Part shown: piece by piece, positions 57,601 to 64,000 of the stretch
Layout: the number at the start of each line of letters is the position of its first letter
Position numbering within the stretch: the stretch's first letter is position 1
Assembly (NCBI GenBank): GCA_029224185.1
Contig: CM055188.1
Span: 6,945,001 to 7,009,000 of the forward strand
Origin: Karalla daura
Taxonomy: Eukaryota; Chordata; Actinopteri; Chaetodontiformes; Leiognathidae
Direction of reading: 5' to 3'
Length of the DNA stretch: 64,000 nt
Notes under the pieces: generated by a model
What the model saw: the letters and a program-made list of their open reading frames with translations, nothing else
Told to the model about the DNA's origin: nothing
The model's database searches: none
Program-made: the position numbers and the translations under genes

Positions 57601-60142
57601 ACAAGAGCAGAGAGAGACTAATTGACCACTGAATCCTCTGAATTTTAGATACCCATTCAATAAGTAAGTTAAATGTTAGCTGACCTATGTCATTGTAATT
57701 TTATAAGAAAAAGATCCTGTAAATTGTGCAGCAACAGATCAATAACCCCTCCGACTGCATTTACCCAAACCTAATATAACACAACATACCTTTAAAGTCC
57801 GTGGAGAAAATATTGACACCCTCAACATCCACGGAATAGAGTCCAGCATCCTCCATACCTAACTTCTTAATTTTGAAGACATATTTTTTGCCAACTTGTT
57901 TCAAACTGTGCTTAAGCTCAGAGCTGTCCTCTTGGGTGAATGGAACCATTACACCATCCTGTAGAATTTAGGGACATGTCTTAATTTTACAATGAACATC
58001 AAAAACCAGGAAAAACAATACTGCAGTATGAATTCACTGTAAGGCCTCACCTTGTAGACAAAAATTTTGCTGGTAGGATCCTTGAGGTCCATGTCGAGCT
58101 CAATTGTTGCACAGTCATCGTCATTGACTTCAATATGTTTCAGTGCACTGATTTGTGACACAAACTAAACAAAGATTTTTTTTTAAGTGCAAATCATATA
58201 TTATGAATAGGCAGACAGTTTTAGTCTTACTCAGAAGGCTACTGAAGTGACATTGTCAGAATAGTAAAATAGTATAATTGTGACTTAAACAGAAATAAAA
58301 GAAGCACGCACTGCTGCAATCTCTTCCTCTCTTTCTCGCTTCATCTCATTCAGTTTCTTCAGCATTCCACGGAAGTCGGTGATGCCGTATTCAGCACAGA
58401 TACGCTCATAATCTTTCTTGTCTGCGCTAAGGAGAATTTCCCAGACCTTCTCTTCATTGTCCATTGGCTTTTGCTCGCGTGTCCCATCAGCATTACTGCA
58501 CATTGAGACATTGGATTAAATTCTACTTATTAATATGCTCAACAACTGTCACAGAAAAAAAAGAAGAAAACACACATGTAGATTGATTACTGAAAGGATA
58601 TGAACTTTACTCACCGTTTTTTAAGTTTTTTCCTGAAGTCTGTGATCTCTGTAAGACCACAACAGAATAATTTGTTCTTAATATACCAAGTGTTGTCTTT
58701 CATTTTAGTGTTGAAAAGCAGTATTTATATAATGTTAAATGGGGGGGGTGGTATATTGTGAGGCTTGTATACTTTTGTTATAAAATGGAACAATGTTTTT
58801 AGCTAAATGGATTAGCCCCATTTGCTCAGACGAACTCAAATAAATGTGCAGGAACTTCTGCAACATTTAAATTGTTGATAGAAAGCCTCAGCCTTGAATG
58901 ACATCCATTGAAAATGGTTTCTCATCTTCTTACAAGTGTTTCCTTTTTATGTAAAAATATAGAAGTATGAAATATATTGTAAAATATATTTCTCCTTTTG
59001 AGTACTCTTTGAGACTAATGTAGTCAGTGGTGCTGTGTACAGGATGTCTTTATATGATAACTCATATTGAGAATCTAGACATACAGTAAAACCTCACCTT
59101 CTCCTTGTTTCTTTTGAAGTTCTTTGGTCTTAGAGAATCCAACTGTAAACAGACAATCAACTTAATACCAACTACATGTTAAATAAATGCAAATCTCCCA
59201 ACTTATCAAGAGGAAATATAATACAGCTTGTATCAAACACACTTGAGATACACTAATTCAAAGAAAAGTAAAAAGCCTACCTTGAATTACATTCAAAACA
59301 ACAGTGCAAACAGCTCTTCCATATTCATTGGCTGCAAAACACTTGTAGGTGTCAGCATCCTCGGGAGCAACTTTTGGAAACTAATGAAATGCAAATACAA
59401 AGTTAATGACATTTGATAATAATACCAAATCATGTTGAGTCGAAGGGCATCATCAAATTATAGATCTTAAAGGAGACGTATTATCCTCATTTCGCGTCAT
59501 TTGACATACCTCGATTGTGTGCTCTTGAGATGCCTCATCATACTTTTGCAAGCACATATCAGGGTGAAAATGTATTTCTCCATTGGCTCTGCTCCATGTT
59601 ACAGTGGGTGTTGGAGTTCCAACCACTTTGGCTTTAAAGACTGCAAGTTTGCCTGAAATGGGGTGAAATCTTGAGAAATTGGGAAAAGTGCGAGTTCATA
59701 CAACCAGATTTTGGTATAAAAGTCAAACCTTCATGTGTGAACGGTGGGGAAGCAATCGTTTATTTTTTTTCTATATCTGACTGCACATTTCTGTGCCGGT
59801 CAAGGAGTGAGAAAAACTGATTCAAATGGTCTCCCCATATAATACAATATAATTTAAAATGGAAATAATAAAATAATATAAATATAAACACAAAATAGTT
59901 ATAAATGCTCCAAGCATAGCCACATCTGTAGCTATACAGGTGGCAGCGGACCCTTGATTGGGTGCCTAGCAGGTAGGATAATCGTATGGACATACGATCC
60001 AGTCATAAAGACTTTTCCTTACCTTCTTGAATAGTTAAAGCAATTGGTTTGCGGGTGAAGTCAGGAGTTGTCATTCCCTCTGGAAGTTCCTCTATAAACT
60101 GTGTTATCATGACACCAGGCACTTTTGACTTTTTCTTGATGC
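48589..60142 (-). CDS. igfn1: igfn1-like copy D (24 exons seen, about 1,485 aa plus an unplaced first exon)
   Basis: Exons: 60023-60142, 59510-59652, 59281-59380, 59098-59142, 58615-58648, 58312-58495, 58051-58164, 57790-57958, 57296-57568, 56512-57147, 55995-56099, 54411-54560, 53018-53142, 52708-52849, 52227-52520, 51816-52112, 50883-51062, 50629-50757, 50227-50535, 49954-50039, 49668-49860, 49282-49578, 48675-49001, 48589-48593. The sum is 4,457 bases, in frame once the single base owed by exon 1 is added, ending TAA. The domain order is the full family set. It has the longest linker: a 636-base exon plus two further phase 1-1 exons. The start codon exon should lie at a coordinate above 60143 and is not firmly identified. 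Confidence 0.91.
48675..49001 (-). CDS. igfn1: copy D Ig7 (C-terminal Ig)
   Basis: A 327-base exon: EKFTLNMPESKVCNLQCPPK, YECYMSCAIKGDPTPHVTW, NYFISNTCGVCSLLILRV, GEYKVVADNALGRAEC. Confidence 0.92.
49282..49578 (-). CDS. igfn1: copy D FN3-4
   Basis: A 297-base exon: DEPKPPGPVDVDENVPGTVT, SWTPSPDEKRDDRLHYMVM, FRVYAKNDMGSSKPSESP, SSKKG, with a GTACAT donor. Confidence 0.92.
49668..50039 (-). CDS. igfn1: copy D Ig6 (two exons)
   Basis: Exons 49954-50039 (VRPRFTDAKIKSFMVVRAGN) and 49668-49860 (ASPWPDITWQKDGAPVSKKV, IPSSERSDTGIYTIIVKN). Confidence 0.91.
50227..50535 (-). CDS. igfn1: copy D FN3-3
   Basis: A 309-base exon: PPGKVLDFKVTDSTYTTLSL, AKGYFVEIRPAENTEWDRC, MYWVRVIATNDGGEGEP, NYILAMPPPG. 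Confidence 0.92.
50629..51062 (-). CDS. igfn1: copy D FN3-2 (two exons)
   Basis: Exons 50883-51062 (AYPGPPSAPKVVTAFKDCIT, GYNLEKRKKGSNIWGPVNPP) and 50629-50757 (AKGFAVKDVVEGMEYEFRVS, GAGEFSTPSEFVFARDPK). Confidence 0.92.
51647..51702. repeat. (TG)n followed by a 23-base poly-G run
   Basis: A TG dinucleotide tract from 51647 joins an uninterrupted G run at 51680-51702, in the intron between copy D FN3-1 and FN3-2. It may form a quadruplex and is a place where the assembly could be unreliable. Confidence 0.95.
51816..52112 (-). CDS. igfn1: copy D FN3-1
   Basis: A 297-base exon: DKPTPPMGPLEIVEASAS, KWRPPKDSGGCKIDNYILER, GRRYCYRLRVETEMGTSE, DIQAGTKG. Confidence 0.92.
52227..52520 (-). CDS. igfn1: copy D Ig5
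   Basis: A 294-base exon: DPPRFDAEELETFKNTVTV, VQWYLDGEELSDESN, LLTKLQRKDSGEIKIKLKN, SQLIVLG. Confidence 0.92.
52662..52690. repeat. (TGTCA)n pentanucleotide repeat
   Basis: About five and a half tandem units, 18 bases from the Ig4 donor. Confidence 0.9.
52708..53142 (-). CDS. igfn1: copy D Ig4 (two exons)
   Basis: Exons 53018-53142 (DPGVHFHAGLSDCKAIIGE, LECKVSSEDCEGIWYKDGNE) and 52708-52849 (IKSCEGITITKEGSFHKLKI, AGKYKFEADGRKTEALIVVE). Confidence 0.9.
53143..54410. other. copy D intron
   Basis: Contains a CA/CG-rich simple repeat at 53927-53969. A tempting exon-like stretch at 53284-53345 was rejected because of an in-frame stop. Nothing else recognised. Confidence 0.45.
53927..53969. repeat. 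(CA)/(CG) rich simple repeat
   Basis: An interrupted ACACGC and CACACA tract in a copy D intron. Confidence 0.88.
54411..54560 (-). CDS. igfn1: copy D extra linker exon 2, ends in a second GPLI.ET motif
   Basis: A 150-base phase 1-1 exon: EASGGNGTGPTAGRAETAES, then GEGADGGEPAAAGKRS and SRARQGPLIVETVSG. The last 14 residues mirror the RMREGPLVPDTVVG end of the main linker exon, so this exon looks like a diverged partial duplicate of it. Confidence 0.72.
54561..55994. other. copy D intron
   Basis: AT-rich with no recognisable exon or repeat family between the two extra linker exons. Confidence 0.45.
55995..56099 (-). CDS. igfn1: copy D extra linker exon 1 (Lys/Glu-rich)
   Basis: A 105-base phase 1-1 exon with strong splice ends: GDNIDDETTNLQGEKPKKKG, then KRAKKKIEEVEEAVVG. 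It has no counterpart in A or C and resembles a basic, NLS-like patch followed by an acidic tail. Confidence 0.7.
56512..57147 (-). CDS. igfn1: copy D exon 11 equivalent: long charged, Gly-rich linker
   Basis: 636 bases, about 211 codons: ADKDPSNKGKKAARKTTVAG, helical LMKIAKEQQEKYQKEMEEK, an Ala/Glu/Lys stretch (AKAEAKAAAKAEAKAKKAK), Gly/Ala runs (GAGADAGADAAGGEGAGKG), an acidic part (DDLGDSFEDSDEDITGEG), Gly/Glu/Lys repeats, and RRMREGPLVPDTVVG. Compositional bias opens long false ORFs on the plus strand. Confidence 0.9.
57296..57568 (-). CDS. igfn1: copy D Ig3
   Basis: A 273-base exon: VPPVDFAVKIQEVKAEERED, FQCVLTAPMAEIKWFGKS, DCLPLDAGIYAAVAGIKS, AWLVVEG. Confidence 0.92.
57790..58164 (-). 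CDS. igfn1: copy D Ig2 (two exons)
   Basis: Exons 58051-58164 (FVSQISALKHIEVNDDDC, DPTSKIFVYK) and 57790-57958 (DGVMVPFTQEDSSELKHSLK, MEDAGLYSVDVEGVNIF). Confidence 0.9.
58312..59142 (-). CDS. igfn1: copy D mini-exons and MyBP-C M-domain-like exon
   Basis: Exons 59098-59142 (VGFSKTKELQKKQGE), 58615-58648 (EITDFRKKLKKR) and 58312-58495 (KVWEILLSADKKDYERI, YGITDFRGMLKKLNEMK). The WEILL form matches MyBP-C even more closely than the WELL of the other copies. Confidence 0.88.
59281..60142 (-). CDS. igfn1: copy D N-terminal segment and Ig1 (three exons)
   Basis: Exons 60023-60142 (GIKKKSKVPGVMITQFIEEL), 59510-59652 (LAVFKAKVVGTPTPTVTWSR, EIHFHPDMCLQKYDEAS) and 59281-59380 (DADTYKCFAANEYGRAVC). 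The middle exon is 143 bases, one codon longer than A and B. Confidence 0.89.
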
Positions 60143-60298
60143 CTATCGAATGACAAAAAAAAAATTACCAATCAGATAGGTGTTATTTTAGTATATCCAG
60201 CAGAACACAAGATGTCAAGATGTCTTTTATTCCAGTGAACAGAATACGTTCAGTATGTTCAGAATGTAATATATTCATTCAGTACATTTCAGGATCGG

Positions 60299-60299
60299 A

Positions 60300-60346
<47 letters not shown>

Positions 60347-60427
60347 TATATGCACACACATATATGTGTGTGTGTGTGTATATATATGTGTATATATATA
60401 TATATATACACACACATATATATATAG
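60299..60427. repeat. Compound (AT)n / (GT)n microsatellite
   Basis: AT runs separated by CACACACATATATGTGTGTG-type blocks, upstream of copy D exon 60023-60142. The structure is close to an inverted repeat and yields IYIYIY false ORFs on both strands. Confidence 0.95.
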
Positions 60428-61892
60428 GCAGAGATGCCACCAAATCCATACAATTAAAAACTGTAAAGCTAAAAAAAAAAAAAATCAAATATCACATGTC
60501 TGGACCTGACAGAATTTTTGTTGTGCTTGTTCTTGTATTTTATAAATATAATTGCATTTTGTATTGCATTGCATTGTGTTGCTTTTTTTTGGATGAATGA
60601 ACAGAATGTGACTTCGTTGTCACCCCCATCTTAGGCTAATTTTCTGTGTGTTGACTTGTGGCTCTGACATTGCTCTTCCAAAAAATAAAGCACTCGCACT
60701 GGACTTACAATGCTTAGAATAAGCAGCATGTGTGGTGAGACCGAACAGTAATGGCAGCGTTTTTTTTACCATGTGTATAATGCACACAGACAAACATATT
60801 TTTAACACAGATGTATCAGAAGACAAAGCCAAGTGTTCGGTAAGGCGGCCCGAAATGCATTTTGGACTCCTCATATTAGTATTGACTGTTTATCTTGATA
60901 TAAACATGCACCCCAAAATGACTTATTTTATCCATATCCATAAATAACATGTCAATATTTAGGTCATGTTGAAGTGGTTAATGACAATCAGAGTATGCTA
61001 CAGTACAATATGCTGTGATTCAGATTAATACAGTTTTGTGTATGCGGCTGAGCTGAAAAACAAAATGTCAACAAAATGAACCCCATATTTTTGTGTTACA
61101 TTTTCCCAAGACGTTGATACAGGTTAAGTGCTTGGAGTACCATGGACTCATCCACCAGTATGCGTGTGATCACTGAACGCTGATTTCAGGGATTCACCTG
61201 GTCTAGTGATGCCTGGCCATTATTTATTTTCTCCTCGCGTGACAGACCTGCAATAGGCAAAATATAAACTATACAATTTATAGTTCAAGTAGAAAGAAAT
61301 CAGCGTATGAAGCTGGGGTAAATTGCTCATGGCCAGTATAAAAGAACATTATGAACCACCATGAACCTGTAGCAGAGCGATGATGTGTTACATGGATTTT
61401 ACTGCTGTTATCAGGCAGAATGAACCTTGAGGATGATGTGATGAAGGCATCATTAAAAGCAAAATGTTTGCATGGAAATATCGATCAGCCTATTAATGTA
61501 AAACCCCAATTAATGCGGCATGTTTAAGCCAGGCATTGATTGTAAGAGTTGTGTGGTCAGCACAGCAAGTATTAGATGGAATAAAACAGGTATATTTGAA
61601 ATAAAATAAAGTCCAAGGTTCCTGTCATTCTGAAACATATTTAATAGTATCATATTTTGATATCTTATCTTTCAAGATGCCTGGACAACTGATGCAAATG
61701 GAGATGAGTTGTCTAACTAAAAAGCTCAGTGTTTCATTCAGAACTTGTCTTGAATGCCTATGGCTGTAAATAACTTTCCTGCTCTCCATAGGTGTTTGTC
61801 TCTGTTTTGGTATTGTTTTTACCAATTTTCTAAAATTCTTGTGCAAGGTTTAAATGGACTCAGTTATCCCATGCTGCAGCTCATTTTTAATG

Positions 61893-61930
61893 TATTAGTT
61901 GTTACCAGAGTAATCTGGTAACAACTAATA
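61893..61930. repeat. Perfect 17-base inverted repeat
   Basis: Arms TATTAGTTGTTACCAGA and its exact complement flank a GTAA loop. A Z-like palindromic TATTATAATA stretch follows. The origin is unknown. Confidence 0.92.
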
Positions 61931-62162
61931 TATTATAATATATTGTCCTTCTTTTCCTAATCTGTAGTCTACATTCCATTTAATCCTATGCCAATGTTAA
62001 CCGCAGACTCTCAAGCCAGTACTTGTAGCGGCTTTTTCCCAGACATTTTGCAATCCTGTGTTGGCCATAAAGGCTACATGGATAGCAACAAACTTACAAT
62101 AAGGATTTCTTATTTTGTAGTTTGTGAACTGAATACTTCCATCTTGATGGTACTGTCCTCAC

Positions 62163-62220
62163 CTCTACTTGTTACTGTATTTTTATTTGCACATTGTGAG
62201 GTACATTCAATGATCCACAT
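62163..62220 (-). CDS. Candidate first coding exon of copy D
   Basis: ATG at 62220 opens 19 codons (MWIIECTSQCANKNTVTSR) and one spare base before a GTGAGG donor. That is the phase 1 exit required by the next exon at 60023-60142. First exons of A-C share no residues that could confirm it, and a phase match alone has a one-in-three chance. Treat as a guess. Confidence 0.2.
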
Positions 62221-64000
62221 TGCTTTATTATTTATTTTTACCTGTGGGCTTTAATTTTGATTTGGGTTGAACACCTCTCCAGGGTCATACATCTTTTTTG
62301 AGTTGTCTACAACCTTGTCTAACTTCAGTTTGATGGTGCTTTATGGAAGCGTATGGCACTCCATTGCATTAATACATGGTCCTTTTTGATAGTGAATGTG
62401 TTACATACATACAAAGATTGTCCTCAGTTTTGCACTTTATTTCATTGGGTGATACATTAATTGTCCCGTCCAATTGCAGGATTCTTACCCTTCTTAATTT
62501 ATTTGGAGAGTTTTTTGATAGTCAGGTTTTTGTTTTGTTGTAAAGGTTTTATTCAAATACCCGTTTTGATGATGACAAATTTTGTATTGAATAAACTGCA
62601 CAGTAAGGATGTTTTGTTAAGTTTAGCAATATAAATATGAAAACTTATAACTTTTTTCTTATTTCTTCCTTGATGCTATAGACCTTTGTGCATTTCTATT
62701 ACTTACTTTACTTAAAGTGTAAGCTAATATGTTGACATTACATTTTCCTGACTAATGTGCTTCTTCACAGGTTTGCAAAATTGAGGTCTGTAAATTCACC
62801 GCAGAATATGAAAGAAATACAGGAAATTTAACAATGTCTAGATGACACAGACGACATTCGAGCTGATCAACTCAAGACCTCAGTGTTCTGTGCTAACGGG
62901 ACTGCACATGGTTCTTCTGCTTTGGAGTGTGAGGATCATAGAAAATGCATTTGGAATCTGACAGGTTTTCAGGCAGGAAAGCCAAAAAGAGGAATGCACA
63001 TTCAGAAAGTTTTCAGGGACTCTATTTTGTTTTCATTGTATAAAAATACAGCCTGATGTTTGATTTTTGTTTTTGTGTTTGTTTTTCAGTACATACTAGC
63101 TTGTGCTTAATCACTGTAGAGTGGATGCCTGAGTAATGATTTTGAATACTGACTTGTGAAATGGGGTGTCACTTGACACTGAACTGTGTCATGGCAAACC
63201 AGTACACCGACATAAGGTAGAAAAGTAGCTTTTGTCCTTTAAATTACACACCAATATGGGCGCATGGAGTTCAGCCGCATTGTCTTGTAGCAACAGCCTT
63301 AAGCTAGTGTTCCTACAGAGGTTGTTGAGAATGTCACAATAAATGCATCCATTGTGACACTGAAAGTTGAATCATCCATTTTAGATGACACCTTTCAATG
63401 ACTGCTGAAGAGCACATGCATACAACTCACCCCACATGGAGTCATGCACTTAATAAAGGGTGAATCGTTTGTGTAGTTTGATTTCTTCTTTGCTGGCATA
63501 CCTTTGTCTTCTGGGTGAACTCCCTCAGAACCGCCGACTTAACGCGCAACGTGACAGCAGGAGAGGGAACAGGACAGGTAAATATTAATCCTGACAAAAG
63601 CACCATGGCAGGTTGGAACTTCGACAGGATTATGGACACGGTAAACATAAAACATCACAGTATACAGTGTAGAACACCCCCAGGATTGGGAAGCACAAAC
63701 ACAGACAAAACGTGGGCAGAACAAAATGTTCAGCGACACAGCAACAACAAAAAATGGTTAGTCATTGACAAATCAAAATACAATGTGTTAGGAAAATGTT
63801 GTTACAGCAGCAGTGAACAGTTGTGCAGTGCAGCTGCTGATTAGACTTAACTTCAAGCTTGTTCAGGCATTTTCTCATGGCTCACATCTCAGGATGCTTC
63901 CTGCGCAGTGCTTGAGAGAAATTATGTGCAAATACTTTGTAGAAATAAAATAAGGCTTCATTTTGCCATTTATGGTACTCAGACACCATCTCGTTTCTTT

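Larger units (their letters stand above)
60428..64000. other. Region upstream of copy D, no convincing gene
   Basis: This should contain the first exon or exons and promoter of copy D. Apart from the low-confidence candidate at 62163-62220 and the inverted repeat at 61893-61930, I see no domain-bearing exon, RNA gene or full transposon. The plus-strand ORF at 63515-63844 has no recognisable features. Confidence 0.4.

Noticed and set aside
61198..61247. Possible first or mini-exon of copy D (acceptor TTGCAG, donor CAGGTGAAT)
   Set aside because: 50 bases long, so it leaves the wrong phase for exon 60023-60142, and the in-phase frame has a stop.
62236..62290. Minus-strand segment ending CCCACAG|GTAAAA
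   Set aside because: The in-frame reading from the natural ATG hits TAA; the alternative frame leaves phase 2.
63421..63489. Minus-strand MPAKKKSNYTNDSPFIKC reading ending at a GTGAGT donor
   Set aside because: Exits in phase 0 where phase 1 is needed; no other support.
63515..63844. 109-codon plus-strand ORF
   Set aside because: No recognisable domain, no coding-like pattern I can support, and no splice or promoter context.

Overview
The window is animal, almost certainly teleost fish, genomic DNA. It is AT-rich with long TATC, AT and GT microsatellites. It carries Tc1-type and non-LTR transposon debris, and short GT-AG exons separated by introns. Nearly all recognisable coding sequence belongs to one family on the minus strand: four head-to-tail tandem copies of igfn1 (immunoglobulin-like and fibronectin type III domain containing 1), a striated-muscle sarcomere/Z-disc protein family. 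I call them copies A to D by increasing coordinate. Which zebrafish igfn1.1 to igfn1.4 each matches cannot be decided from sequence alone.

Layout. 1-1305: decayed non-LTR retrotransposon. 1570-13347: copy A, 21 exons seen, with its C-terminal Ig exon and stop not in the window. 13395-18713: intergenic, with a possible A 5' UTR exon. 18970-30934: copy B, 25 exons, about 1,244 aa. 30952-37408: intergenic. 37518-45134: copy C, 23 exons, about 1,405 aa and the cleanest model. 45157-48044: intergenic. 48589-60142: copy D, 24 exons, about 1,485 aa from exon 2 onward, first exon uncertain. 60143-64000: no convincing gene. I assigned exon edges by hand from splice dinucleotides, reading phase and comparison between the four copies. 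The summed lengths of B and C are exact multiples of three. D is also in frame once the one base owed by exon 1 is counted, and A is open throughout.

Shared architecture, N to C: short N-terminus; basic KxSKVPGVMITQ segment; Ig1 (three exons); two tiny basic exons; a helical WELL..YERI..GVTDFRxML exon resembling the end of the myosin-binding protein C M-domain; Ig2 (two exons); Ig3; a low-complexity linker exon; Ig4 (two exons); Ig5; FN3-1; FN3-2 (two exons); FN3-3; Ig6 (two exons); FN3-4; Ig7; and a last exon holding only 5 coding bases. Most introns are phase 1, so domains can be lost or gained without frameshift. Copy B shows this by lacking the FN3-3 exon and by having two neighbouring small exons fused. 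The linker is the fast-evolving part: Gly/Asp-rich in A, Ala-Lys repeat plus acidic in C, long charged and Gly-rich with two extra exons in D, and short with three extra mini-exons in B.

If expressed, the four proteins probably offer muscle cells several IGFN1 rods with the same Ig/FN3 ends but different central spacers. Expression and partners cannot be read from the DNA.
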